In this document: in pieces, positions 8,887 to 18,599 of the stretch | Layout of the letters: the number at the start of each line of letters is the position of its first letter | How positions within the stretch are numbered: position 1 is the first letter of the stretch | DNA from: Sphingobium sp. EP60837 | GTDB lineage: Bacteria > Pseudomonadota > Alphaproteobacteria > Sphingomonadales > Sphingomonadaceae | Reading direction: 5' to 3' | Assembly (NCBI RefSeq): GCF_001658005.1 | Contig: NZ_CP015988.1 | Coordinates: 1-64,000 of the forward strand | DNA: 64,000 nt | Translations under genes and position numbers: made by a program | The notes under the pieces: generated by a model | Seen by the model: the letters and a program-made list of their open reading frames with translations, nothing else | Told to the model about the DNA's origin: nothing | Databases searched by the model: none

Positions 8887-9825
8887 TCAGGCGGCGCAGG
8901 CGGTTGCAGGCGCGGCCATCTGGGCAAGGATGAATTCGCTGGCGGCCTGCGCGGCAGTCGCGGCGCCGAAAATGGCCCGCTTGTCACCGTGTAAAATCTC
9001 GAGCCAGTCCGCCACGTATGCGGCATGATCCTCGCGCTGGGTCGGCGCCATACCAAGCTGCGCGCAAAGCATGGCTGCGCCGACCTCGGCCACAAGTTCC
9101 TCGGCAGCCCGGATTGCAGTGCTTTTGCTGTATCGGTGCAACGTCTCCCGATCGAGGCGCGACTTGTGACCACTCGCGTGCACCATCTCGTGCGCTAATG
9201 TGGCGTAGAAAGCATTGCCGCTTATGAAGGCTGCGAACGACGGCATCCGAATATTGTCGGTAGCAGGCATATAATAGGCTTCGTTGCCGCCCTCGGTATA
9301 GGGGACACCATAGCGAGTGAAGGCGGCATCAAGCTCTGCGTCACGCTGATCGCGATTTTTCACTTCGACAACTGGAGCGGGATATTGGCTCATGTCCAAG
9401 CCGTCGATCTGCTCGACGTTGAACACGACATATTTTTTCAGATAGGAACGGGCGCGGTCTTCGCCCTCCTCCCCTTCCCTTTCCTGCTCGGCTTCACCCT
9501 TTGGCGTGAAGGTGCCGGCATGGACAACAAGATTGCCCTTCTCGCCCTTCCTGACCTGCCCACCCAGCTGGCTGGCCTGCCTGTACGTCATCCAATAGGG
9601 ATTGGTGTATCCGCGCGACATGGACGCAGACCAAAGCAGAAGGACGTTCACTCCACGATAGGCGGTCCCCTCGTGCCGGAGCGGAAGCGATGCAGCGCCG
9701 GAGCCCCAACTGGGCGACCATGGGCGGCTGCCCGCCTCCAGCAGGGTGATGATCTGGTTGGTCACCTCTTGGTAAACGTCGATACGCGCGACCTCGGAAG
9801 GTTGGGCGGAAGGCTTGCGGGTCAT
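8887..9825 (-). CDS. ardC: ArdC-type anti-restriction / ssDNA-binding zincin-like protein (312 aa)
   Basis: ArdC protects incoming single-stranded plasmid DNA from host restriction during conjugation. The N-terminal half (DVYQEVTNQIITLLEAG...RPW and the YRGVNVLLL segment) is the DUF1738 ssDNA-binding domain. The C-terminal half carries a zincin-like metalloprotease motif HEMVH (residues 212-216) with SGH following. Length and order match the family. It is transcribed leftward with the nuclease, primase and ssb genes, a usual leading-region set. The start ATG at 9825 fits the family N-terminus. Confidence 0.9.
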   Translation of the reverse strand: MTRKPSAQPSEVARIDVYQEVTNQIITLLEAGSRPWSPSWGSGAASLPLRHEGTAYRGVNVLLLWSASMSRGYTNPYWMTYRQASQLGGQVRKGEKGNLVVHAGTFTPKGEAEQEREGEEGEDRARSYLKKYVVFNVEQIDGLDMSQYPAPVVEVKNRDQRDAELDAAFTRYGVPYTEGGNEAYYMPATDNIRMPSFAAFISGNAFYATLAHEMVHASGHKSRLDRETLHRYSKSTAIRAAEELVAEVGAAMLCAQLGMAPTQREDHAAYVADWLEILHGDKRAIFGAATAAQAASEFILAQMAAPATACAA

Positions 9826-10236
9826 GTCGTCTATTCCTTTTTAAATGGAGCCGAAGGCGATGGCGCGCCATCGGCTTCTGCCTGCTGGCGAAGCGGGTCG
9901 GGGAATGGCGCATCGAGGGCTGATCGCGGCGGAGGGGGATCACCCGCTCTGCACGGAGCGAAGCGCAGGAAGGGCGGGGAAACCGACGCGATCACCAAGC
10001 GGAGCCGCGCAGCGGCGCAGACGGCCAGGCCCTTGCGCCAGGGGGCCGGAACAGGCCCCGACATCAAATAGATGCGGCGCATCTGCTTCTGACGGGCAGC
10101 TTCCTCGGCGACTGTAAAAAGCACGACTTCGCCGATAGGCTTGACCTAATCTTGTTAGTCCCGCTCGCGATCGTTTGTCCTAGACACGCGCTCGCCTGCG
10201 CGGGTTGTCCCTATTATTGCGACATTTCAGCAGGAT
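9826..10236. other. Intergenic between ardC and parA
   Basis: No firm gene. A GTG-started frame on the minus strand (9831-10124) has low-complexity arginine/proline coding and no ribosome-binding site. The region should hold the ardC promoter. Confidence 0.4.
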
Positions 10237-10266
10237 TTGACTAACTGAGACGTTCTAACGTATATG
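10237..10266 (+). promoter_or_regulatory. Candidate parA promoter
   Basis: TTGACT (10237-10242) is followed, 18 bases on, by TATATG (10261-10266). This is a good sigma-70-like match for an alphaproteobacterial plasmid. It lies about 80 bases upstream of the chosen parA start and overlaps the longer alternative start, which argues against that alternative. Confidence 0.45.
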
Positions 10267-10343
10267 TGTCCGGGATAGTAGGTGAATTTCGACGCTTTTT
10301 GACGAACCGCAGGCTATCAAGTGTAAGCGAGGGGGTACTGCCC

Positions 10344-11540
10344 ATGTTATCGGGCCAGATTCTGGATACCATGATCAGCTCATGTGAGAACGCCAAAAGC
10401 GTTCTCCGTCGGGCCGCCATAGACCCTTCCGATCGGAAGACCTTGAACATAACTATGGGCGCTACCGTAGCTGCTGATTTTCTTGGCCGTACGCCCGAAG
10501 CTCTGGCGAAAGCGGAAGCTCGCGGCCGCCTCCCCGCGCCAAAAACCTCAAACAACGGCAGACGTTTCTACACGGTGGAAGACCTGATCGCCATTCGTGA
10601 GACTCTCGGCATCAAGATGGGCAAACTTACTGATGAGCGCGCTGTTGTGATTGCGGTCCAAAACTTCAAAGGTGGCGTTAGCAAGTCAACCACCTCTAAG
10701 CATTTAGCAGATTACTTAGCCCTCCGTGGGTATCGTGTTCTTGTTGTTGACTGCGATCCTCAGGCTTCCATGAGCGTAATGTTCGATGTGGATCTCGAGG
10801 GATTAGTAGATGAGACACATACGCTCTCCAATTTTCTGTCACCGCGTATCGACGAGGCCGACTCATTTCGTAAAACAATCAGATCCACTGCTTGGCCTAA
10901 CATCGACATCTGTCCCGCCAACCTTGGCCTTCAGGACACTGAGTGGGAATTGACGGCGACGATTGAAGAAGGTCCTCAAGCAATTGCCGGCGCATTTCGC
11001 ATGTTGCGCATTGGACTTGAGGAAGTTCGCTATGATTATGACGTCATTATCCTCGATCCACCTCCGGCCATGGGTTTTTTGGGAGTCAACACTTTAAGTG
11101 CGGCCGACGGCCTCCTCATACCAGTTCCCGCGCGCCAACTAGACTATCTTTCGACGATACACTTCATGCAGACCTGCCGCGAAGCGATGAGTCTGGTTTC
11201 AAAATTCGATGCAACCGTTGACTATGGCTTCATTCGAGTCGTTTGTACGATGTTTCAGCCGAACCGCACCAACGAAGCCCAAATGCTTCAGGTTATGGAA
11301 AAGACCTATGCTGGACAAATGCTTTCCACACCTATCCTGCTATCTGAAGAAATAAAGAATGCAGGTATCGCAATGTCCTCAATTTACGAAATTAATAAGC
11401 CATACGGATCACATCAGACATATACTCGGTGCCGGGACAATTTAAACTTGGTGTTCCGAGAACTTGAGAAGGACATCTGCAAGCAGTGGCCGTCACGACT
11501 CACGCAACTCGGCACTGATCGCTTGACGGAGGCAGCATGA
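10344..11540 (+). CDS. parA: Plasmid partition ATPase ParA with N-terminal DNA-binding region (398 aa)
   Basis: This Walker-type ATPase moves plasmid copies apart together with ParB. The first 95 residues contain a MerR-like helix-turn-helix (AADFLGRTPEALAKAEARGR). This is typical of type Ia ParA proteins, which also repress their own operon. The deviant Walker A KGGVSKST is at 109-116, then DCDPQAS (Walker A') and DPPPAMG (Walker B). The ATG at 10344 has GAGGGGG upstream. A start at 10266 would sit inside the predicted -10 box. The parB start overlaps the stop by four bases (ATGA), so the two are coupled. Length matches RepA/ParA proteins of alphaproteobacterial plasmids. Confidence 0.93.
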   Translation: MLSGQILDTMISSCENAKSVLRRAAIDPSDRKTLNITMGATVAADFLGRTPEALAKAEARGRLPAPKTSNNGRRFYTVEDLIAIRETLGIKMGKLTDERAVVIAVQNFKGGVSKSTTSKHLADYLALRGYRVLVVDCDPQASMSVMFDVDLEGLVDETHTLSNFLSPRIDEADSFRKTIRSTAWPNIDICPANLGLQDTEWELTATIEEGPQAIAGAFRMLRIGLEEVRYDYDVIILDPPPAMGFLGVNTLSAADGLLIPVPARQLDYLSTIHFMQTCREAMSLVSKFDATVDYGFIRVVCTMFQPNRTNEAQMLQVMEKTYAGQMLSTPILLSEEIKNAGIAMSSIYEINKPYGSHQTYTRCRDNLNLVFRELEKDICKQWPSRLTQLGTDRLTEAA

Positions 11541-12607
11541 GCAGCGGACCGGCACGCCGTCGTAGCCTCCTAACCAACGCGATCGACAGCCTTGCGACTC
11601 CGCAGGCCCTGTCTGAGCCCGCAGTGGGCGCGGCTATGCTAGAGGAAGAGCAGGCGGGGGCCCGTAGGGAACCATCGACCCCTGCATTCCTCGAGCGCCG
11701 TGGCGTCGCGTTCGACGAAATTGCTCGAACGGTGAAGCGGCTTACCATAAAGCTTCGTCCAGATGAGTGCAGCGTCTGGCCGGGCAACGCACGGGAATAC
11801 GCCAATCTTACATACGAGCGCTGCGCCTCCTTGATAAACTCCATTAAGGAAGAAAACGGCAACCGTGAGCCGGTCGTAGTACGTAGGACGCCTGATGCGG
11901 AGAAACCATACGAGCTAATTGTTGGTACTCGACGTCATTTTTCGGTTTCTTGGCTGCGCGAAAATAATCACGCTGAGATTGACCTCGTCGCACGTATAGA
12001 AACATTGGATGACGAAGGCGCATTTCGCCTCGCCGATATCGAAAATCGCGAGCGCCAGGATGTAACCGATTTGGAGAGAGCTCGTAACTATCTCCATGCC
12101 GTCGATGCTTATTATAACGGGGTCCGTAGTCACATGGCAGCCCGCCTGGCGATCGGAAAGCAGAACCTGCACAACTTGCTTCAGCTCGCCGAGTTGCCCC
12201 CCGAGGTGGTTCGCGCTTTTGCTGATCCGTCCGACCTAAAGGTTCGTCACGGGATGAAGCTATCCCCACTTCTCAAACAGCCGGATCTCCAAGAGGCAAT
12301 CTTGATTGCTGCACGGGAGCTCGCCCAGGAGCAGGCATCTCGTAGAGCTTCAGGTCAGGAGCCCATCGAGGGGCCGCAAGTCTACCAACGTCTTGTCACC
12401 GCGAGCCCGAAGAGAACGGAACGGCCGTCGTCTCGCGCGAAAGCAAGGGTCAACTCCCCAGACGGTGAGGAGATTGGCCTCATTGTCTCTGACACCAAAG
12501 CCAAAGGAATGACGATCAACATCAATCCGAAGCGGTCGATGAACGTTGAGGAGATTCTCGCAGCGCTTCGTCCAGTGATCGAAGCGGCGAAATTCGCCAA
12601 ACGATGA
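11537..12607 (+). CDS. parB: Plasmid partition protein ParB (356 aa)
   Basis: This is the centromere-binding partner of ParA. The ParB/Srx-like N-terminal domain contains GTRRHFSVSW (about 130-139), the arginine patch used for CTP binding in this family. It is followed by ENRERQDVTDLERA (box II) and a helix-turn-helix domain around MAARLAIGKQNLHNLLQLAELP. The C-terminus (MTININPKRSMNVEEILAALRPVIE) resembles the dimerisation tail. The gene overlaps parA by four bases. The palindrome at 12644-12661, and its twin at 15613-15630, are plausible ParB or RepA target sites. Confidence 0.92.
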   Translation: MSSGPARRRSLLTNAIDSLATPQALSEPAVGAAMLEEEQAGARREPSTPAFLERRGVAFDEIARTVKRLTIKLRPDECSVWPGNAREYANLTYERCASLINSIKEENGNREPVVVRRTPDAEKPYELIVGTRRHFSVSWLRENNHAEIDLVARIETLDDEGAFRLADIENRERQDVTDLERARNYLHAVDAYYNGVRSHMAARLAIGKQNLHNLLQLAELPPEVVRAFADPSDLKVRHGMKLSPLLKQPDLQEAILIAARELAQEQASRRASGQEPIEGPQVYQRLVTASPKRTERPSSRAKARVNSPDGEEIGLIVSDTKAKGMTININPKRSMNVEEILAALRPVIEAAKFAKR

Positions 12608-12643
12608 CCGCCATTATCGTTTAAATTCAGGTGTTTAACAGCG

Positions 12644-12661
12644 AGTAAAACAGGTTTTACT
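12644..12661. promoter_or_regulatory. Palindrome AGTAAAAC-AG-GTTTTACT between parB and repA
   Basis: There are two perfect 8-base arms around AG. The core GTAAAAC-NN-GTTTTAC recurs at 15614-15629. The site sits just upstream of repA, so it is a candidate parS or repA operator. Confidence 0.55.
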
Positions 12662-12675
12662 TGTCGAGCAGTGGA

Positions 12676-13806
12676 ATGACCATGGCCTCAAAAAAGGATG
12701 CGCGCGACGATACTCAGGTTGACCTGTTCCTTCCGCAGCTCACCGCCCTCCCCTTACGCGACCAGCGGGAAACGATGGAGCGGCCCTTTTTTTCTCTGTC
12801 CAAACGCAAACGTCTAAAACCAATCGACTATGTCAGTCCCGATCGCAAGGTGACGGTCCATGTGAGCGCCAACTCTGAGTACGGGCTGGCTACTATCTAC
12901 GACCTCGACATTCTGATTTACTGCGCGTCGGTTCTCATTGAGTACAAACGTCAGGGCAAAAACGATATCCCCCAGACATTGCATGTCGTTCCATATGATA
13001 TGCTATCAACTCTGAAGCGCGACGTAGGCGGCCGAGCGTATGAATTGCTCGGCAATGCACTTGACCGTCTCCAATCGACTACCGTGAAGACGAATATCCG
13101 CTCGGGCGATGCAGTTGAAACGACGTTTTCGTGGATTGACAGCCACAGCCAGCTCAAGGACCGCAACGGTCAAGTTCGTGGGATGCGGATTACGCTTGCT
13201 AAGTGGTTTTATGATGGCGTCCTTATGGAAGGAGGAGTTCTTGCCATTGACCCGGCGTATTTCTCATTAACGGGAGGGCGCGAACGCTGGCTTTACCGTG
13301 TTGCTCGTAAGCACGCCGGGGGCGCAGGTTCGGACGGGTTTTCGATTGCAATGCCGACACTATACGAAAAGTCGGGTGCGGAGGGCGACTACAGACGCTT
13401 CAAGTTTGAGATGGCGAAGATCGTGCGAGAGAACGGATTGCCGGGGTACTCGCTCGAGCTGATCCAGAGAGAGGGCACTGAGCCAATGCTGAGGATGACG
13501 AGACGCGATGCGGAACGTCAAGGGGCCCCCCTACCCTCCGCGCCGCTTCAAAAACCTTCAACCCCAAAAGAGAGTGAAACGCAGGCGTCTGATAAAAACC
13601 CGATCAGCTTTCCCGCCGAGGGCCCAATTTCTTTTGGGGCATTTGGCGCCATTGCGCGCGCAAATCTTCCCAGTCCTCAACGTGACCATTCGGCCGTTGC
13701 GGTTGAGTTCCGCAATTTTTTACAGACCCGTGAAATTGCCTTTGATGCGCCAAACATCACCCAAATATTTGCAACATTTTGCTCTAAGCAGCGGCCCGCT
13801 AGCTGA
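12676..13806 (+). CDS. repA: Replication initiator protein RepA (376 aa)
   Basis: This is the initiator of the alphaproteobacterial RepA type (Pfam RPA). The diagnostic region is VDLFLPQLTALPLRDQRETMERPFFSL..., then the winged-helix half with YGLATIYDLDILIY and the PYDMLSTLKRDVGGRAYELL block. The second half has AKWFYDGVL, GRERWLYRVARKHAGG and the segment rich in RRFKFEMAKIVR. The ATG at 12676 is preferred to the TTG at 12661, which lies in the operator palindrome. The C-terminal 80 residues are variable. The cognate iterons probably lie downstream (13894-15767). The order parA-parB-repA with an iteron origin 3' of repA is consistent with sphingomonad megaplasmid replicons. Confidence 0.92.
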   Translation: MTMASKKDARDDTQVDLFLPQLTALPLRDQRETMERPFFSLSKRKRLKPIDYVSPDRKVTVHVSANSEYGLATIYDLDILIYCASVLIEYKRQGKNDIPQTLHVVPYDMLSTLKRDVGGRAYELLGNALDRLQSTTVKTNIRSGDAVETTFSWIDSHSQLKDRNGQVRGMRITLAKWFYDGVLMEGGVLAIDPAYFSLTGGRERWLYRVARKHAGGAGSDGFSIAMPTLYEKSGAEGDYRRFKFEMAKIVRENGLPGYSLELIQREGTEPMLRMTRRDAERQGAPLPSAPLQKPSTPKESETQASDKNPISFPAEGPISFGAFGAIARANLPSPQRDHSAVAVEFRNFLQTREIAFDAPNITQIFATFCSKQRPAS

Positions 13807-14112
13807 GGCTAAATTGAGTGGTATCGATGGGCTGCCCCCCCTTCCCCACGCTGACAGCACCCGCACCAGTAAGCGCACGCCCCTGCTAGTGGCGTTCCCA
13901 AAGTCCCGAACAGTGGACTCGTACAGTATATAGGTTGCCTAGGCGCTCTGAGGGGCCTCCCTTCCGTACAACTCAAGATAGCCACTCGCCAGTTATCTAA
14001 AGCTCCAGGACGTGCAGCAGTGCAGCTTCTTAGTTCCGGTTGCCTGATGGCAGCACGACGGATCCAAAGCTATGCCGATCTCCTTCCTGAAGAGAATTGA
14101 TAATGCAGACTA

Positions 14113-14960
14113 GGGCGCGAACTCATAAATTGAGTTGAGCTCTCCGCCTTCGCATGATTCAGGCGCTCTTTGAGAATGGAGGGCGTATGGCGCGGCGGCG
14201 GTATGAACTGACGGACAAGGAATGGCTGATCATCGAGCCGTTGCTGCCCAACAAGCCCCGCGGTGTTCCGCGGGTAGATGATCGGCGCGTGCTAAATGGA
14301 ATTCTCTGGCGCTTCCGTTCCGGTGCGCCTTGGGCCGAGATCCCAGAGCGTTATGGTCCATCTACGACCTGCTACAACCGGTTCGTTCGTTGGCGAAAAG
14401 CCGGTGTGTGGGACCGTCTGTTGGCAGCGGTTTCCGCTGGCTTCAACGGCGAACTGGTGATGATCGATTCCACCTGCATGCGCGTCCACCAGCACGGTGC
14501 GACGGGGAAAAAGGGGGACCTGGAGATCATGGCATGGGACGTTCCCGGGGCGGCCTCACGACCAAGCTCCACGCTCTTGTCGACGCTGATGGACGTCCTG
14601 TCAGCCTGCGACTGACGGGTGGGCAGGTCCACGATGCGTGCGAAGCCGAAGCCCTGATCGAGGCTATTCCCCAGGGCGCCACCCTGCTCGGCGACAAAGG
14701 GTATGACAGCACCGCAATACGCCAGGCTGCGGCAGCCAGGAACATCTGGGCCAACATTCCCAATCGCTCCAATCGCAAGCAGCGCTTCGGCCTCTCGTCC
14801 TGGCTCTACCGCCAGCGCAATCTCGTCGAGCGCTTCTTTAATCGGATCAAGCAGTTCCGGGGCATAGCCACTCGATATGACAAGGATGCTGCCAACTACC
14901 TGGCGGCGATCAAGCTCATCTGCACACGCCTCTGGTGCAATGCTTAATGAGTCTGCGCCC
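14113..14960 (+). mobile_element. IS5-family (IS427-like) insertion sequence, apparently complete, 848 bp
   Basis: The ends are near-matching inverted repeats, GGGCGCgaACTCAT on the left and the same sequence with two differences on the right. The TA dinucleotide is duplicated on both sides (14111-14112, 14961-14962), inside CTAG. A near-identical but damaged copy lies at 52025-52855. The element sits between repA and the iteron array. Confidence 0.85.
14154..14947 (+). CDS. IS5-family transposase in two overlapping frames (programmed frameshift)
   Basis: This is a DDE transposase. Frame one (14154-14615) encodes RYELTDKEWLIIEPLLP...GILWRFRSGAPWAEIPERYG and the first catalytic aspartate in MIDSTCMRVHQHG. 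The family sequence continues in a second frame (about 14510-14947) as GRSRGGLTTKLHALVD, then LLGDKGYDS and RNLVERFFNRIKQFRGIATRYDK. The frames join at the A5G5 run (14508-14517), a typical slippery site for this IS427-type group. The transposase is probably functional through frameshifting. Confidence 0.85.
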
Positions 14961-15612
14961 TAGCTCGGTTCAGCGCCGCGTCATTCTTGTGGCTGCCCGT
15001 CACGAGACACGGGGCAGCTCAGATAACGCATCCGCACCTCATTGGGCGTCTCCAAATATCCTGAAAGCACGAGCGCTCAGGTGGTACATATCTTCCCGCT
15101 CATCCGCTGGCGCGCTGCCAGGATACATGAGATAGACTGGGTGCCCGGTATTTTGGGAACATCCACGGCCATCTTAGCTGTTAATCGACTCATGTTCCTT
15201 CTTGAAGCGCCTATCATGTGGAGCTCACAGCTGCCCGGATCATAGATGTCGAATTTGAGTAGGCGCGGCGACCAATTTGATCGACTTACGCCGTTCCCGA
15301 AGTACCGCGACTCTGCAGATCTCCGATAAGATTGATACTGGGACAGGCAGGGGAGGGGACGGCTGCCGTTCCTATAATCCCGTGCATCCGGCGGACAGAG
15401 ACTGCGATGAACAACCTTAGACGCTGAGATGGCTATTTAGCTTCAGCGGCCTGTCATGTTGGCCGTTCCTAATATCCCGTGCGGCAAGATCACGAGCTCC
15501 CCTCAGATCGCAGACACCTTCGCCACCAGAGAGGCGTCGACAATCGCTATTTTAAAAAGCCGGAGCACCTCACGACCACAAAAAACCGCGGTTTTCTGCC
15601 GATTAGCGGCTA

Positions 15613-15630
15613 GGTAAAACGCGTTTTACC
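15613..15630. promoter_or_regulatory. Palindrome GGTAAAAC-GC-GTTTTACC beside the iterons
   Basis: This perfect 18-base palindrome shares the GTAAAAC-NN-GTTTTAC core with the site upstream of repA. It lies 34 bases before the first of the five clustered iterons. Confidence 0.55.
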
Positions 15631-15767
15631 GGAGGAAATCAGTCCATGTCTGCATGTGTGACACGGGATTTCAGGAACAACCCTCCGGTACATTAAGAAC
15701 AGAATCACGGTGCATCAGGAACACTGCGTTCGGGACAATAGGAACGGAGCAACGGGATTTCAGGAAC

Positions 15768-17432
15768 GGCCTACCTAACCCGACTCGCGAGAAACCCACG
15801 ATTCGCGGAACAGCCAATCTCTTTTAACCTTTTATAGATTCCTTAAAGGAGTAAACGAGCGCCTGCGGCGCCTCTTCTTGATTGATGTATTATGATTTAA
15901 TGACGCCGGCGGTCCAATTTCAATCTGGGAGGATATTTAGACAATTTTTCCCGAACAGAGAGTGAGACCGAAGCCCGAGCTTTCTAGAAGCGCCGAAGCA
16001 CCGCTGATGAGGGGGAATGCAATCCAAAAACGAGGGCGTTTCGTTCCTCCACGCTGGGCAATCAATTTTGCCGTGCGCGCGTCTTAGAGAGAATCTCCTG
16101 ATCCCTTTCAATCGGGCACTGCGTTACGTAATGCATGGCATTCGTGCGTCGTCTGCATAGGCATTGATCGCGGCTTCGGGATGGTTTCTCCTGACCTGCG
16201 GATGCGCCATGTCGCAGGCGCTCTGTGCAGCGCCGGTGCAAGACTTCTGTAGCGTTAGTGCAGCACTAGGCCGGGCAGAGGAGGAATGCCGGACGACGGT
16301 AAAGACGTGTCCGTTGCTCGGGCGTACTACACGGAAGCGTGGAGTTGGACAGAAAATTCTAGGTTTACCGGTGAGTGTGGTTGAGGTGGCTGTCTTAGGA
16401 CGAGAGGACGGCAACCGTCGGCAACACTTAGATCGATCCGCCTCAGCCGCAGGGCAGCGGAACGGGGAGGGGAGCCCAGCTTGCTTGGCGCTAGCACGAG
16501 GGCGGCAGCAAGATTAAGCACCATAAGCGCATGTTGTGTTAGGTTGCCCACGGCTTTGTATGAACGGAAGGGCGATCAGGTAGCGTTTGCACTTAGTGGG
16601 TGCTAAGCTTCGAGCCGGCGGCTGATCTGTTCAGGCAGTCGGGGCACCGCGGACAGCTCGGCCGCGCCGATTGCAAAGCGCGACGGCATCACGCAATCGA
16701 ATACGAATGCGACAACCAGCTGGATATAAGCACTAGGCTCAAGCGGGCGGCGGGTTTCTCAAACCCATCACTCCGCCCCCGCAATTCCATGTTGAAGGCT
16801 TGTCAAATGATGCCAGCACAGACTGGGGTCAGCAAACGCCTCTGCTCTGCTGGGACTTGGTCGAAGCAAGTCGCGTTACCCTGCCTGACAAAGAGACTTT
16901 GCAGCTGGATCCCAGCGCCGTAGGTGCGCTTCCGAGGGAACTTGCCCAAATTCGCCCTCAGAGCCCCGTAGGGCGCTCTCGGAGCCCCTTGGCACCCTTA
17001 CCCTATCGGAAGCTTCTTTTGGCGCTCTAAGGCCCGTTTGCGGGCACTTTTGCTTAGCCAATAAAAACAATGACTTATGGAAAAGCGGCTCATCCGAGCG
17101 CGCGAGACCAGTTTATGCGCAGAAATTTGAGCTATCATCTGACTTTCGAACTACGGAGGATACAGCGGCTCTCTGCTGTTCGCAGAGCACCCGCCTAAGC
17201 TCCCGCATGAGCAGGGAGGGGGAGAGATCGACCGCTAGTCGCACGGACGAGGGTTGCTTCCGCTTTCTGACAACGGGCGGCCGCCATGACTCCCGGCGGC
17301 CTCCTCGAATGACCGTCCTGGCTCAGCGCCGGAGGTGACCAATGTTGCAACGGCAAGCAGGCTGAGCGAAAGTCATGTTGAGGGTCTTGGGAGACGCCTT
17401 CGGGCCACGCCGCCGCCGCCAAGCAGGCGGCC
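15768..17432. other. 1.6 kb without a supportable gene
   Basis: An AT-rich stretch (15820-15905) follows the iterons. The rest has only short frames without ribosome-binding sites or recognisable protein motifs, and looks like decayed DNA. Confidence 0.5.
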
Positions 17433-18401
17433 TCAGCGCGGCTCGGCCTCCCACAGCTCAGGAAATGCGACCGGCAGGGTGACGGTTGTGCTGAAGGGTG
17501 CAAAGGGAGCCGGGCAGTTGGCCATACGGTTTGCTTCCAATTGACGCAGCAGCTTCGCGGCACCGGCCTTGGTTGCGGGGAGGGCGCGGGCGAGCTGGGC
17601 CGGGGTGAGGGCACCCAGAGCAAACAGCAGCAGCCAGCTCGGCAAGAGCCGCGAGTTCGATCGCTGATCTGGAAATTCCCGCGCAAAAAGCTCGGCGGCG
17701 CGGGGCAGGCGGGCGATATCGCAGGCCGTGTCGTGGAGCGCCTCGCGCAGGATCTCGGCTGCGTCGGACCGGCGGTCCTCGGGCGAGCGGTCGGCGCGGA
17801 ACAAGCGGCGCTGAACGATGCCGGGGCAGGGGAGGGGGGTTGCGCTGAGATGAAAAGCCTGGCCGTTTGCTGCGGCAGCGAGGTTCACCGCCCAGCAAGG
17901 GGTGAGAGCGGTAGCCGCGAGCGGGTCATCGTCGATCGCGGTTGACGTGCGAAACCGGTCGATGAGCGCGAGCAGCCGTTCGAGCGGGGCCGAAGGCAGC
18001 GCTGGATCGGTGAGGGCGGCGAGCACGGCATCGAGCGTGCCGGCGCTTGTTGCGACAATCTCGGCCGCTGCGGCGGCTTCGCTGGCGAGGGGGCGAATGG
18101 CGAGCCGGCGCACCGCGCCGATCGCTTGGGCGAGGGGATGCATGCGGTCCTTCAAGGCGCGCTCGAGCAGCGCCAGGAAGGCGTTGCGCTCCGCTGCGCA
18201 TTCCGCGCCGATTAGCTGCGCGCCGAGGCTGATGGCACGGTCCTGGCGATACTGCTCCCACGCGCGGGTGAGGCAGCGCAGATGGAAAGAGGCCCGCATT
18301 TCCGGGCTGTAGAGGGCAGGGGAGGCGAGCATGGTGCGCGCCAGCGCGTCGAGTTGGCCGAGGCGGAAGGCGATGGGAAGGACATCAATCGCGGTGCGCA
18401 C
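17433..18401 (-). CDS. Conserved-looking hypothetical protein, alpha-helical with C-terminal HTH-like region (322 aa)
   Basis: No family is recognised. The GTG start at 18401 has GGAGG seven bases upstream, so translation is credible. The protein is alanine- and leucine-rich and predicted all-helical. Near residues 270-300 it contains LTPAQLARALPATKAGAAKLLRQLEANRM, which reads like a winged helix-turn-helix. It could be a regulator tied to the neighbouring integrase and primase relics, which lie upstream on the other strand. It is the only intact gene in a decayed stretch, which suggests retention by chance or recent arrival of the decay. Confidence 0.6.
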   Translation of the reverse strand: MRTAIDVLPIAFRLGQLDALARTMLASPALYSPEMRASFHLRCLTRAWEQYRQDRAISLGAQLIGAECAAERNAFLALLERALKDRMHPLAQAIGAVRRLAIRPLASEAAAAAEIVATSAGTLDAVLAALTDPALPSAPLERLLALIDRFRTSTAIDDDPLAATALTPCWAVNLAAAANGQAFHLSATPLPCPGIVQRRLFRADRSPEDRRSDAAEILREALHDTACDIARLPRAAELFAREFPDQRSNSRLLPSWLLLFALGALTPAQLARALPATKAGAAKLLRQLEANRMANCPAPFAPFSTTVTLPVAFPELWEAEPR

Positions 18402-18599
18402 GGGCAGCCTCCTCGCCGTTGGGGCTAGCCGGACCGCAAGGTGCGGTCAAGACCGAGTATACTAAGGTCTTGCTTTGGTATCCTATCGTGACGAGGGCCA
18501 AAGACACGAACTATCCATAATCCGAGCATGCAGTAACATCGGGATTGCTGCAAAGCCGCGTTCATCGAGAAGAAAGCGCGTGCAACTTGCTGTTGATCC

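Larger units (their letters stand above)
13894..15767. other. Iteron-type origin of replication (oriV), split by an IS5-family insertion
   Basis: Five direct copies of a 15-base motif CGGkrywtnAGGAAC lie at 15664-15678, 15686-15700, 15708-15722, 15731-15745 and 15753-15767. Their spacing is 22, 22, 23 and 22 bases, so they lie on one face of the helix. One further direct copy is at 15146-15160. Inverted copies (GTTCCtnnnatCCCG) are at 15293-15307, 15368-15382 and 15465-15479, and a weaker one is at 13894-13908. An AT-rich stretch at 15820-15905 follows the array and could be the unwinding site. The IS5-family element (14113-14960) lies between the outermost copy and the rest. A-T and C-G periodicity and the position next to repA support oriV. 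Confidence 0.75.

Noticed and set aside
9831..10124. 97-codon GTG-started minus-strand frame next to ardC
   Set aside because: Low-complexity Arg/Pro/Ala coding, no ribosome-binding site and no recognisable motif.
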